A stretch of DNA of 64,000 nucleotides from Bacteroidales bacterium. Lineage in GTDB: Bacteria; Bacteroidota; Bacteroidia; Bacteroidales; VadinHA17. The notes under the pieces are model-generated. The model was not told where the DNA came from, searched no databases, and was given only the letters and a program-made list of their open reading frames with translations. The stretch lies in NCBI GenBank assembly GCA_029210565.1, contig JARGFQ010000003.1, positions 237,246 to 301,245 of the forward strand, written 5' to 3'. The position numbers and the translations under genes are program-made. How positions within the stretch are numbered: position 1 is the stretch's first letter; the number at the start of each line of letters is the position of its first letter. Of this stretch, positions 15,985-24,657 are shown piece by piece.

Positions 15985-17123
15985 TATGCAGTTTGTTTTA
16001 TATCAAGCATCTGTTTTACTCTTGGACTGACGTACTCTCTGCCGTGCACTGCCGTGGTGCCGAAGATGACCTCGTCTCCCATATCCGGTACTATTCTTCC
16101 CTCCTTGTCAACCATGATTTTGAGGAGATTGATTATGTTGTTGCCGAACATCCGGCTGGCATCAGACGACATCTCCGAGGGGTAGTCTGATTTTCCTATT
16201 ATAGTGACCCCGTTGGCATTAACGGCAACACCGTTCTCTGTAAGCTCACAGTTGCCTCCTGTCGAGGCTGCGAGGTCAATAATCACTGACCCCGGCTTCA
16301 TTTTGGCCACTGTATCTTTGAGTATCAGCACCGGAGCCCTTCTGCCGGGTATCTGCGCTGTGGCTATGATCACGTCAGCGGCGGCAGCGCGCTGCTGGAT
16401 GAGCTCCTGCTGACGCCGTTTGAATTCTTCCGTCTGCTCTACGGCATAGCCGCCGGCGGCAGCATCTTCAACAGCTCCTTCAACCTCTACAAATTTACCG
16501 CCAAGGCTTTTCACCTCCTCCTTCACAGCTGACCTTACATCAAAAACCTCAACCACAGCCCCCAGCTTGCGTGCTATGGCAATAGCCTGTAGGCCTGCAA
16601 CACCGGCACCCAGTATCAGTATCCGTGCAGGCTTGATGGTACCCGCGGCCGACATGAACATCGGGAAGAACCGCGGCAGCAGGGAGGCAGCTTCCAGCAC
16701 CGCCTTGTAACCTGAGACGGTAGCCATGGAAGAGAGTATGTCCATCGACTGTGCCCTGGTGATCCTGGGCACAAGGTCAAGGGCAAGAAGGGTCACTCCC
16801 CTCTCTCTGATCTTTTCCAGCCACTCCCTGTTCTCAACCGGGTCAAGGACCGTGCAGAGAATCTGCCCGGCCCTGAAGGCATCGACATCATCAGCTATCG
16901 GTGGGTTAATGCTCAGCAGCATATCTGCTTTGGAGACGATCTCCTTCCTTGCTGTAGGTGAGGCGCCGGCAGCCTCATATTCACAGTCCGGGGCATATGC
17001 TCTCTCGCCGGCCCCGTGCTCAACCATGATGTCAAGTCCGAGCTTTTTTAATGCTGCCGCTTCACCGGGAAGGAGTGCGACCCTGTTTTCCTTCCCCGTC
17101 TCTTTAAGAATTCCTGCGATCAT
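15984..17123 (-). CDS. pntAA: NAD(P) transhydrogenase subunit alpha, NAD-binding part
   Basis: The 379-residue soluble domain I of transhydrogenase resembles alanine dehydrogenase: an N-terminal lobe (LPGEAAALKKLGLDIMVEHGAG), RITRAQSMDILSSMA, the Rossmann motif ILGAGVAGLQAIAIA, and TAQIPGRRAPVLI with VIIDLAASTGGNCELT. It binds NAD(H) on the cytoplasmic side and works with the two membrane subunits downstream. The gap to pgl upstream is 27 bases, which supports one transcript. Confidence 0.96.
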   Translation of the reverse strand: MIAGILKETGKENRVALLPGEAAALKKLGLDIMVEHGAGERAYAPDCEYEAAGASPTARKEIVSKADMLLSINPPIADDVDAFRAGQILCTVLDPVENREWLEKIRERGVTLLALDLVPRITRAQSMDILSSMATVSGYKAVLEAASLLPRFFPMFMSAAGTIKPARILILGAGVAGLQAIAIARKLGAVVEVFDVRSAVKEEVKSLGGKFVEVEGAVEDAAAGGYAVEQTEEFKRRQQELIQQRAAAADVIIATAQIPGRRAPVLILKDTVAKMKPGSVIIDLAASTGGNCELTENGVAVNANGVTIIGKSDYPSEMSSDASRMFGNNIINLLKIMVDKEGRIVPDMGDEVIFGTTAVHGREYVSPRVKQMLDIKQTA

Positions 17124-17150
17124 ATAGAGTTGTTTATGAAAATGGCAATG

Positions 17151-17885
17151 TTATTGTTTTTTCAGCAATGAGGCAGCCTCACCGTCAAGCATCCACAACA
17201 ATTGACCCGAACCCGGTTTGATCCATGATGCGGGACACCTCTCGTAACCGGGCTTCTTTTCCACTATCTCCGAAACAATGGAAGCCTTGCCCTTGCCTGT
17301 CACAATATAATATACTTTGGATGAGTTGTTGATAAGCCTTCCTGTAGCCGTAATCCTCCTGAGGCCGGTGCCGGGATGAACCGCCACGTCGAAGAGACGT
17401 GCCGTGGCAAAGAGATCAGGTCTGTCAGGAAAGACAGATGCAGTGTGGCCGTCATCTCCGAGACCCAGAAGCATCAGGTCAAACTGCGGGATCCCGTTGA
17501 AGAAGGGGACCATGGAGCTTACAAGCTCAGAATACTGCCTGGCTTCTGCATCCGGATCATCCTCTCCCCTGATCCTGAGAATATTGGCATCGGGGATTGG
17601 CACATTCTGCAACAGGCTATCATACGCCATCCGGTAGTTGCTCTCACTGTCGTCCGGGCCGACGCATCGCTCATCACCCCAGAAAACAAGCATCTTGCCC
17701 CAGCTTATCCTGTCAGCGTGGTTGTCCGAGATATATTTGAAGATAAACTCCGGCGTTGAGCCGCCTGAGAGCGCAACAGTGTAGTAATGATCGGGTTCAA
17801 TCCTGTCAAGATCCTTGATCAGCATTGCAGCGAAACTTTGCGCCAGGGCTTCGCGGTCGGGGAACACTCTGACTGAATATGACAT
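17151..17885 (-). CDS. pgl: 6-phosphogluconolactonase
   Basis: From ATG 17885 the protein has 244 residues and the SugarP_isomerase/DevB fold, with YTVALSGGSTPEFIFKYI, the WGDERCVGPDDSESNYRMA motif and LGLGDDGHTASVFP carrying the catalytic His/Asp region. It hydrolyses 6-phosphogluconolactone in the oxidative pentose phosphate route. A possible TTG start four codons upstream is less likely than the ATG. It lies 29 bases after zwf (from its ATG) in the same operon. Confidence 0.95.
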   Translation of the reverse strand: MSYSVRVFPDREALAQSFAAMLIKDLDRIEPDHYYTVALSGGSTPEFIFKYISDNHADRISWGKMLVFWGDERCVGPDDSESNYRMAYDSLLQNVPIPDANILRIRGEDDPDAEARQYSELVSSMVPFFNGIPQFDLMLLGLGDDGHTASVFPDRPDLFATARLFDVAVHPGTGLRRITATGRLINNSSKVYYIVTGKGKASIVSEIVEKKPGYERCPASWIKPGSGQLLWMLDGEAASLLKKQ

Positions 17886-17914
17886 GTTCTGAAACAATCA
17901 GGACATAAAACTAA

Positions 17915-19483
17915 TTATAATTCACAATAAACACCATCTTCGGCAAGATTTTTACATGGGTATCTCCATGTAAGTTCAGGCTCCTCTATGAGATCATCTG
18001 CTTTCTCCGGACCCCATGTCCCCGCAGGATATCCATAAACAGGAATTGAGCTGTCGTTTTTCCAGGCTTCAAGCACAGGGTCAAGGAACTTCCAGGCAGC
18101 CAGCACGGCGTCTGATCTGGTGTAGAGGGTGGAATCGCCATTCATACAGTCATACAGAAGCCTCTCGTAGGCTTCGGGTATCCTTTCGGCGGCAAGGTCA
18201 GAGTAGTGAAAGTCCATGTTGACGTTCTTCACCTTAAATCCGGCCCCCGGGATTTTCATGCCGAACTTCAGCAGTATCCCCTCATCGGGCTGTATTCTGA
18301 TAATCAGCTGGTTACATCCATCGCACAAACTTTCACCCGAAAATAGGTAGTGAGGAGTCGGTTTGAAATGGATCACTGCCTCGGTGACGCGGGTTGGCAA
18401 TCTCTTTCCGGTTCTTATATAAAAAGGTACTCCGCCCCATCTCCAGTTATCAATATAAAACTTTAGCGCCGCAAATGTCTCCGTCATGGAGCCCGTATCC
18501 ACATTCGCCTCCTCACGGTATCCCTTCAGCCATTCCCCCCTGACGTGAGCCCCGGTATACTGCCCGCGTATGGAAGTCCGGTGCACCTCCTCACTGCTGA
18601 TCGGCCTGAGCGACTCAAAAACCTTCACCAGTTCATTCCTTATGGAGTTGGAATCTATTGATGATGGCGGTTCCATGGCCACAAAACCGACCATATGGAG
18701 CAGGTGATTCTGTACCATGTCGCGCAGGGCGCCGGAACCCTCATAATAAGATCCCCTCATCTCAACACCCAGAGTCTCTGAGGAGGTGATCTCCACATGA
18801 TGTACATAATTACGGTTCCACAGGGGCTCAAAGATGCCGTTTGAGAACCTGGTCACCAGGATATTCTGCACCGTCTCCTTGCCCAGGTAATGATCAATAC
18901 GGAATATCTGGTTTTCGTTCCATGTCTCAAGAAGTGTCCTGTTAAGTTCTTCGGCACTACTGTAATCGTATCCGAACGGTTTCTCAATGATCATCCTCTT
19001 CCAGCCGTCACCCTCATTGTTCAGACCCTGCAGGGCCAGATTGCGAGGTATCACATCGTACAGATCAGGAGGAACGGAAAGGTAAAAAAGTATGTTTCCG
19101 CCAATACTGAACTTCTGTCTGATCATCTCTAGGAAATCAGGAAGACGTTTGTAGTCACCGGCAACGGAGGTATCAAAATCGATGTAGTGAAACAGCGCAA
19201 CAAACTCATCAGAATTTGCTCCGGACTTTTCATGCACTATTCCGGCATGAACCTTTTCATCAGCCGCTCCGCGCTCTGCCTCTGCCATTCCGCCCAGGGT
19301 CTTTTTCACCTCCCCGCGATACGCTTTATCCGTAACCCCGGTCCTGCCCGTGGCAATCACAGCAAACTTTTCAGGCATCAGATTCTCAACATAAAGAGCA
19401 TACAACGCCGGCACAATCTTTCTCATAGCCAGGTCACCCCTGCCTCCAAAAATCACAATTATCAAATTGTCAGGCCTCTCCAT
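17915..19483 (-). CDS. zwf: Glucose-6-phosphate 1-dehydrogenase
   Basis: The protein has 522 residues, the usual length. IIVIFGGRGDLAMRKIVPALY is the coenzyme-binding loop (GGRGDL in place of the common GASGDL), EKPFGYD and the substrate motif RIDHYLGKETVQNI with catalytic His follow, and the C-terminal domain shows FYIRTGKRLPTR. It makes NADPH and 6-phosphogluconolactone. The operon continues with pgl and the transhydrogenase genes but no 6-phosphogluconate dehydrogenase is present here. Confidence 0.96.
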   Translation of the reverse strand: MERPDNLIIVIFGGRGDLAMRKIVPALYALYVENLMPEKFAVIATGRTGVTDKAYRGEVKKTLGGMAEAERGAADEKVHAGIVHEKSGANSDEFVALFHYIDFDTSVAGDYKRLPDFLEMIRQKFSIGGNILFYLSVPPDLYDVIPRNLALQGLNNEGDGWKRMIIEKPFGYDYSSAEELNRTLLETWNENQIFRIDHYLGKETVQNILVTRFSNGIFEPLWNRNYVHHVEITSSETLGVEMRGSYYEGSGALRDMVQNHLLHMVGFVAMEPPSSIDSNSIRNELVKVFESLRPISSEEVHRTSIRGQYTGAHVRGEWLKGYREEANVDTGSMTETFAALKFYIDNWRWGGVPFYIRTGKRLPTRVTEAVIHFKPTPHYLFSGESLCDGCNQLIIRIQPDEGILLKFGMKIPGAGFKVKNVNMDFHYSDLAAERIPEAYERLLYDCMNGDSTLYTRSDAVLAAWKFLDPVLEAWKNDSSIPVYGYPAGTWGPEKADDLIEEPELTWRYPCKNLAEDGVYCEL

Positions 19484-19595
19484 TCATTTGAGTTTGATTC
19501 TACAATTCACATTCACTCCGGCACCTGACCCTTGTTCGCCCGAATAGCTGAAATGACAGGATTTTCAACTGTGTAGCGCAGCCTGGTAACATTAA

Positions 19596-19625
19596 CAAAT
19601 ATAAAAAAAGCAGTAACGCAACCAA
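19596..19625 (-). promoter_or_regulatory. zwf operon promoter
   Basis: On the minus strand TTG (19623-19625), a 19-base spacer and TATATTTG (19596-19603) give a consensus Bacteroidota promoter. The resulting leader before ATG 19483 is about 105 bases. Confidence 0.65.
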
Positions 19626-19889
19626 CTCAGGAATTAAAAATGATCTGAAATTGCTGCCAATCTTTGTTACCATTCTATATTCCTGAATATGTTTTACTTA
19701 CGTTTGAGCTTCTTCATGGGTGTTGCATTATTAAACATATGTATATTTTTTTAACACAGATCTATTTTATTTATTATCTGTCACTTACATGGATTGATAA
19801 AAATGTCTGTATACTATTTCAACAGTTTCGGATAACCTGAAGATGCATAATGGTATTCTATGTATCTCATTATCTTTTTGTTATAACGT

Positions 19890-19906
19890 TTGGCATGCAA
19901 ATTGGA
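19890..19906 (+). promoter_or_regulatory. Sigma-54-like -24/-12 promoter
   Basis: TTGGCAT (from 19890) and TTGGA (19902-19906) place GG at -24 and the second element 10 bases later, as in TGGCAC-N5-TTGCA; the -12 GC is GG here. ATG 19948 follows 41 bases later. The sigma-54 activator at 26339 in the same gene run makes it a reasonable candidate. Confidence 0.45.
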
Positions 19907-19947
19907 CAGGTGGAGTATAATAGTGTTATACATCAACAATCTATGAT

Positions 19948-21618
19948 ATGAAAAGAATTATTCCATTGACAATCTGCCTGATGATGCTGCACTACGGCAT
20001 CATGGCCGGCCAGAAAGGTAAAAGTGAACCTGCTCAGAATCCCGTAAACCGAGTCAGTGTTGCAAGTGACACGGAAACTGAGATCCTGGCAAAGATGTGG
20101 ATAGAAGGGTTTCGTGGAGAATACCCGGAAGCAGAGGTGATTGCTCTCCCGTCAGAGGAGTTTGCCGGCGCTGACATTCTATTTATCACAGGCAGTTCGT
20201 CGGATCCCGCCGGAGAAAGAGCTGCCTGGAAAATAGTTGTGGGGCGTGATGTAATTGTTCCGATAATGAGTGCAACGAGTCCTTTCCTTGCCGTCATCTC
20301 AGAAAACGGAATCTCTCCGGAGAAGTATGCCGGGATACTGACTACTGAAGGTACAACCACCTGGGGTGATCTTCTCAATAATAATGACCTCTCCCCTGTC
20401 AGCGTTTTAATACCAGATGACATCACCGTGGTCAGTGCTTTATCAAGGTTCGCTCAAACAGATCCGGCGCTTGTCAGAGCCACATCCTCGCTCTCATCTG
20501 CGTACATTCCGGCTGCCATTAAAAGTAACCCGCAAGCAATAGCATTCTGCCGCCTGGCTGATATAACCGATAAAACAGGCCAGGGATTCATTGATGGCAT
20601 ACAAATAATACCAGTCGATATGAACAATAACTCAAGGTCGGACTATTTCGAACAGTTCTATGCCGATTACAACAGTTTCAGCAGAGGAGTCTATATTGGC
20701 AAGTATCCGAAAGCACTGTGCAATAATATCTATGCTGCCTCAGCCACAAATCCTTCGCCGGGAGCACCCTCCGATCTGATAAGGTATGTACTGGTCGACG
20801 GACAACCTCTCCTGGCGGGAACCGGCTTTACAGCCCTTGCGCCGGGAGAAGGCATGATCAGAACGGCTGCACTGGTTCCTGACCAGGCTCTGGTAACGGC
20901 TGGCAGTGACGGCCGTCCGGTATTCAGGGCATGGCTCTGGATCCTGGCTGTGATCGTGACAGTTACATCTGCAGCATACGCAATATACCGGTTTACCAGT
21001 TCAGGTGCTAAGGAGATCGTTTCATCCATGCAGAAGCCATCACTGGCATTCAGCCTGAAGTCCCTGATCACACCTGCCGGAATATTGTTTGACAGAGGCC
21101 ATACATGGGCGTTTATGGAGAAGGACGGTCTTGTAAGGATAGGCATTGACGACTTCCTTCAGCATGTGACCGGTTCCCTGACCCGCCTCAGAATGAAGGA
21201 CCCCGGCGAAATAGTACATAAAGGCGAACATGTGGTGTCCGTTGTACAGAACGGCAAACAACTTGAAATCAAATCTCCGCTAAGTGGCAGAATTGTCATG
21301 CGGAATGAGAAGCTGACGACTGATATCGGGAAAATGAATAACTCACCGTATGATGAGGGATGGATCTATGCCATTGAACCTGACAACTGGGAGAAGGAAT
21401 CACGCCTGTTGGATATAGCCGGTAAGTATATTGATTTCCTGAAAAAGGAATTTGCACGTATCAGGGATTTTCTCACAGTAATGCCCGGACCTGGTGACAC
21501 AAGATATGCTCATGTGGTTTTACAGGATGGAGGTGAGTTTAAGGACGGATTTCTTGAGGAATTCGGACCTGAGGTCTGGGAAGAGTTCCAGGAGAAATTC
21601 CTGGAGAGATCCCGATAG
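19948..21618 (+). CDS. Periplasmic-binding-like domain fused through one helix to a GcvH-like domain
   Basis: The product has 556 residues. A signal peptide (about 1-20) leads into about 290 residues resembling a phosphate-type substrate-binding protein (SVASDTETEILAKMW, then ADILFITGSSSD). A single transmembrane helix lies at about 329-348 and is followed by basic residues, so the rest should be cytoplasmic. Residues 375-556 match the glycine cleavage H fold: GHTWAFMEKDGLVRIGIDDF, then HKGEHVVSVVQNGKQLEIKSP. The Lys of GKQ (437) is conserved in the paralogue at 23816 but lies one place off the lipoyl-Lys of true GcvH. The C-terminus (VLQDGGE, WEEFQEKF) is shared with that paralogue. It is first in the redox cluster; a link between a periplasmic signal and a cytoplasmic carrier domain is inferred. 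Confidence 0.75.
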   Translation: MKRIIPLTICLMMLHYGIMAGQKGKSEPAQNPVNRVSVASDTETEILAKMWIEGFRGEYPEAEVIALPSEEFAGADILFITGSSSDPAGERAAWKIVVGRDVIVPIMSATSPFLAVISENGISPEKYAGILTTEGTTTWGDLLNNNDLSPVSVLIPDDITVVSALSRFAQTDPALVRATSSLSSAYIPAAIKSNPQAIAFCRLADITDKTGQGFIDGIQIIPVDMNNNSRSDYFEQFYADYNSFSRGVYIGKYPKALCNNIYAASATNPSPGAPSDLIRYVLVDGQPLLAGTGFTALAPGEGMIRTAALVPDQALVTAGSDGRPVFRAWLWILAVIVTVTSAAYAIYRFTSSGAKEIVSSMQKPSLAFSLKSLITPAGILFDRGHTWAFMEKDGLVRIGIDDFLQHVTGSLTRLRMKDPGEIVHKGEHVVSVVQNGKQLEIKSPLSGRIVMRNEKLTTDIGKMNNSPYDEGWIYAIEPDNWEKESRLLDIAGKYIDFLKKEFARIRDFLTVMPGPGDTRYAHVVLQDGGEFKDGFLEEFGPEVWEEFQEKFLERSR

Positions 21619-21682
21619 TAAATTCGTTTGATTTCCGTCGCAACTATTTAGTATTAAACCAATTCTGACTAATATCCATCCT

Positions 21683-22552
21683 ATGAGTATTGACAGACGT
21701 GACTTTTTTAAAGTAATGGGAGTCACAGGCGTTTCCCTGGTAACCGGAAACCGTCTCAGTGCCTCGAATGCCCCCGAAGAAAAGCAGGAATTTTACGGAA
21801 TACTTTATGATTCAACCCGTTGTGCAGGATGCCAGGGTTGTGAATTCGCATGCGCGCAGGCTCATGGCCTGCCTGCACCAAGTTTCGAAGATCTGCCTGT
21901 CGCGGGTACCGAGCGCAAGGCAGACGAGACAAGGCGTACAGTGATAAATGCCTATCAGACCAGCAAGGGAGAGGCTTACCTGAAGAGACAGTGCATGCAC
22001 TGCAATGATCCTGCCTGTACAGCGGCATGCCTCACAAAAGCGATGCTTAAAAATCCCGAAGGACCGGTCATCTGGAGAGGGAATAAATGCATGGGATGCC
22101 GATATTGCATGGTATCCTGTCCCTTCGATGTCCCGAAGTTCGAATATCACAGTCCCAATCCAAAGATTGAGAAGTGCGATATGTGCTTTGACAGGATCAG
22201 GGAAGGACTCATGCCCGCCTGCGCAGAACAGTGTCCAACAGAAGCTATTGTCTTTGGAACGAGACGTGAGCTTCTCACCGAGGCGCAAAGGAGGATCCAC
22301 AATGATCCTGGACTTTACTATGACCATATCTACGGTGAGCACGAAGCCGGAGGTACAGGTTATCTCTATCTGTCAGCCGTGCCATTTGAGGAGCTGGGAC
22401 TGAATACAAACATTCAGAAATCTTCATACCCTGCCCTCACCAAGGGATTTCTCTATGCAGTGCCCTCTATATTTGTCCTGTGGCCTGCCCTGCTGCTGGG
22501 AATCCACCAGGCTACCAAAAACAATAACGATAACGAGGATCACGATGAGTAA
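21683..22552 (+). CDS. Tat-exported four-cluster ferredoxin (HybA/HmcB-like)
   Basis: The protein has 289 residues with a twin-arginine signal (DRRDFFKVMGVTGVSLV) and four sets of Cys for [4Fe-4S] clusters: CAGCQGCEFAC, CMHCNDPACTAAC, CMGCRYCMVSC and CDMCFDRIREGLMPACAEQC. A C-terminal hydrophobic helix (GFLYAVPSIFVLWPALLLG) anchors it, as in HybA of hydrogenase-2. It should carry electrons in the periplasm to or from the quinone-reactive membrane protein encoded next, whose start overlaps by 8 bases. No hydrogenase large or small subunit or molybdopterin catalytic subunit is in the neighbourhood. Confidence 0.9.
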   Translation: MSIDRRDFFKVMGVTGVSLVTGNRLSASNAPEEKQEFYGILYDSTRCAGCQGCEFACAQAHGLPAPSFEDLPVAGTERKADETRRTVINAYQTSKGEAYLKRQCMHCNDPACTAACLTKAMLKNPEGPVIWRGNKCMGCRYCMVSCPFDVPKFEYHSPNPKIEKCDMCFDRIREGLMPACAEQCPTEAIVFGTRRELLTEAQRRIHNDPGLYYDHIYGEHEAGGTGYLYLSAVPFEELGLNTNIQKSSYPALTKGFLYAVPSIFVLWPALLLGIHQATKNNNDNEDHDE

Positions 22553-23771
22553 CGGCAACTATATTGCTTCCAAAGCAGTGAGCGGAAGGAGCACCTGGAA
22601 ATTCATTCTGAGCGAACTCAAACCCAAGGGCAAGCTCCTGACACCCTTCAATATTATATCCATACCTGTAATTCTTGCGGGCATCATACTTATCGTAATC
22701 AGGTTCTGGAAAGGGATCGGATCCATAACCAACCTCACACAGGAGGTGCCCTGGGGACTGTGGATCGGGTTTGATGTGGTCACCGGTGTAGCCTTTGCCG
22801 GAGGAGCATACGTCATCACCTTCATGGTCTATATCCTGAACATGAAAAAATACCACTCTATTGTAAGGGTGACAGTACTAAACGGTTTTCTGGCCTATCT
22901 TTTCTATGCGGGAGCACTGCTTCTCGACCTGGGCCGGCCCTGGAACGTGATAAACCCCATAATCGGCAACAGTTTCGGCACCAGCTCTGTTCTCTTCCTG
23001 GTCGCCTGGCATTTCCTGCTCTACATGATAGCCGAACTCATTGAGTTTTCACCTGCAGTGGCGGAATGGCTCGGTGCGAAACGAGCCAGGAAAATACTCT
23101 CCGGGATGACCCTCGGCGCTGTCATATTTGGTATTACACTTTCTACCCTGCACCAGTCGGGACTGGGCGCCCTGTTCCTGATGGCAAAGGATAAGATACA
23201 CCCGTTGTGGTATTCCGAGTTCATCCCGATAATGTTCTTTGTCTCCAGCATCTTTGCCGGCCTTTCAATGGTTATCTTCGAAGGCTCAATCAGCCACAGG
23301 GTATTCTCCGACCAGATCAGCGAGACAGACCATAAGGCTCATAAAAATATACTCCACGGCCTCTCCCGGATATGCGCCGTTGCCATGTTTGCATATTTTA
23401 CACTTAATGTACTGGTGTTTGTTCATGAAAAACGATGGGGTCTTATAAATACTCCGATGGGGTACTGGTATCTCACTGAAATGCTTGGCTTTGTACTCCT
23501 GCCAATGATACTCTTCTTTATGAGCTACAGGAAACGGAATATCACTCTCATAAAAGCAGCCTCTGTGATTACAATGGTTGGCATCATAATCAACAGACTC
23601 AATATAAGCGTTATAGGATTTAAATGGGATGCAGTCAGTCACTATTACCCCTCATGGATGGAAATCACTGTGACACTGGCTGTGATCTTTACCGAAATAT
23701 GGATTTTCAGGTGGGTCATCAGGCGTATGCCGGTACTCCGCAAAGCGCCGGGATGGAAAGATGAAAACTGA
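22545..23771 (+). CDS. HybB/NrfD-type quinone-interacting membrane protein
   Basis: Starting at ATG 22545, inside the end of the ferredoxin gene, the 408-residue protein shows about ten transmembrane helices. Landmarks of the polysulfide reductase NrfD/HybB family are QEVPWGLWIGFDVVTGVAFAGGAYV near the start, LDLGRPWNVINP, and GITLSTLHQSGLGALFLMA in the middle. A longer upstream start would add a hydrophobic out-of-context peptide and is rejected. It should exchange electrons between the periplasmic ferredoxin and menaquinone. The translational overlap shows that the two proteins form a complex. Confidence 0.92.
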   Translation: MSNGNYIASKAVSGRSTWKFILSELKPKGKLLTPFNIISIPVILAGIILIVIRFWKGIGSITNLTQEVPWGLWIGFDVVTGVAFAGGAYVITFMVYILNMKKYHSIVRVTVLNGFLAYLFYAGALLLDLGRPWNVINPIIGNSFGTSSVLFLVAWHFLLYMIAELIEFSPAVAEWLGAKRARKILSGMTLGAVIFGITLSTLHQSGLGALFLMAKDKIHPLWYSEFIPIMFFVSSIFAGLSMVIFEGSISHRVFSDQISETDHKAHKNILHGLSRICAVAMFAYFTLNVLVFVHEKRWGLINTPMGYWYLTEMLGFVLLPMILFFMSYRKRNITLIKAASVITMVGIIINRLNISVIGFKWDAVSHYYPSWMEITVTLAVIFTEIWIFRWVIRRMPVLRKAPGWKDEN

Positions 23772-23815
23772 CTGAGATGAATAAACTGATTGACAATAAC
23801 TAAACACATACCGAC

Positions 23816-24520
23816 ATGGATGGTTTTTCATACATAAATTTATTTGATACCAAGGGTATTGAGTATATAATTATAATAGCATTCCTTATCCTGATCATTC
23901 CATTCTGGAGAATGCTCAACAGGCCACTCAGGGTAAACTCCGGAATGAAAAAAGCGGTACTCCAGGGGTCTCTTCTAAAAGCCCCGCAGGGTATTTTTTT
24001 GAGCAACAACCACACATGGGCTCACATGCTGAGATCAGGAGATGCCAGGATCGGAATTAACAATCTTCTCATTAATCTGACAGGAGATGTCAATATTAAA
24101 ATGGTCAGGGATCCGGGAACCAGGATAAGAAAAGGAGAGGTGATAACCGAGCTGGAGCGAGGAGGCAAGAGGCTGGCTGTAGTATCCCCCGTGTCAGGCG
24201 AGATAACAGGCAGTAACCCAGACCTGGAGAGTGATCCTTCGTTGCTGCGGGAGGATCCCTACGGAGGCGGCTGGATCTGTTCCATCAGGCCAACTGACTG
24301 GTTAGGAGATATCAGCGGATTTCATTTCGCAGCGGAAGCAAATACCTGGCTGAAGAATGAAATGGAAAGGATCAGAGATTTCATGGCGGTTGCGGCACAT
24401 AAATACACCCCGGTGACTCAGGCGGTGTATATGCAGGACGGAGGTGAACCTGCAGGATTTCCCCTTGCTGCCATGCCTGAGGAGGCCTGGCAAGAGTTCC
24501 AGAATGAGTTCCTGAAATAA
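23816..24520 (+). CDS. Membrane-anchored GcvH-like (biotinyl/lipoyl-fold) protein
   Basis: The 234-residue protein has one N-terminal transmembrane helix (about 14-33) followed by basic WRMLNRPLR, so the C-terminal domain should be cytoplasmic. That domain is GcvH-like: NHTWAHMLRSGDARIGINNLL, IRKGEVITELERGGKRLAVV, SPVSGEI, and WICSIRPTDW. It parallels the C-terminal half of the protein at 19948, including the tail QDGGE and WQEFQNEFL. Lys118 in GGKRL occupies the shifted position seen in the paralogue. It follows the HybB-like gene by 44 bases. Lipoylation and partner are unknown; GcvT (36084) is far away and no other glycine cleavage subunit is nearby. Confidence 0.8.
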   Translation: MDGFSYINLFDTKGIEYIIIIAFLILIIPFWRMLNRPLRVNSGMKKAVLQGSLLKAPQGIFLSNNHTWAHMLRSGDARIGINNLLINLTGDVNIKMVRDPGTRIRKGEVITELERGGKRLAVVSPVSGEITGSNPDLESDPSLLREDPYGGGWICSIRPTDWLGDISGFHFAAEANTWLKNEMERIRDFMAVAAHKYTPVTQAVYMQDGGEPAGFPLAAMPEEAWQEFQNEFLK

Positions 24521-24657
24521 CAGCTGTCATGAGGTCCCTAATGGTCACCTGAAGATTTTTTTGTACATTGTAGAGAATTTATACACTCAATGCCAGTCCC
24601 CTCCGGAAGAAAGGTGCTGAGCTGCAAAGAGATGAAATACTGCTAAAAACAACCGCA

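Larger units (their letters stand above)
19484..19947. other. 464-bp divergent intergenic region
   Basis: No gene is supported here. The left part carries the zwf promoter (19596-19625) and its leader of about 105 bases; the right part is AT-rich and carries the sigma-54-like promoter at 19890-19906. A short tRNA D-arm-like string at 19573-19589 has no matching stems downstream. Confidence 0.7.

Noticed and set aside
19573..19589. tRNA D-arm-like string TAGCGCAGCCTGGTAAC
   Set aside because: No acceptor stem, anticodon or T arm follows and the D stem does not close; it lies in the zwf leader and is probably chance.
21683..23771. Hydrogenase-2 operon
   Set aside because: Only HybA- and HybB-like subunits are present; no large or small hydrogenase subunit or maturation genes.
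23816..24520. Calling the GcvH-like protein a glycine cleavage H protein
   Set aside because: It has a membrane anchor and extra C-terminal part, the lipoyl Lys position is shifted, and glycine cleavage genes are not adjacent.
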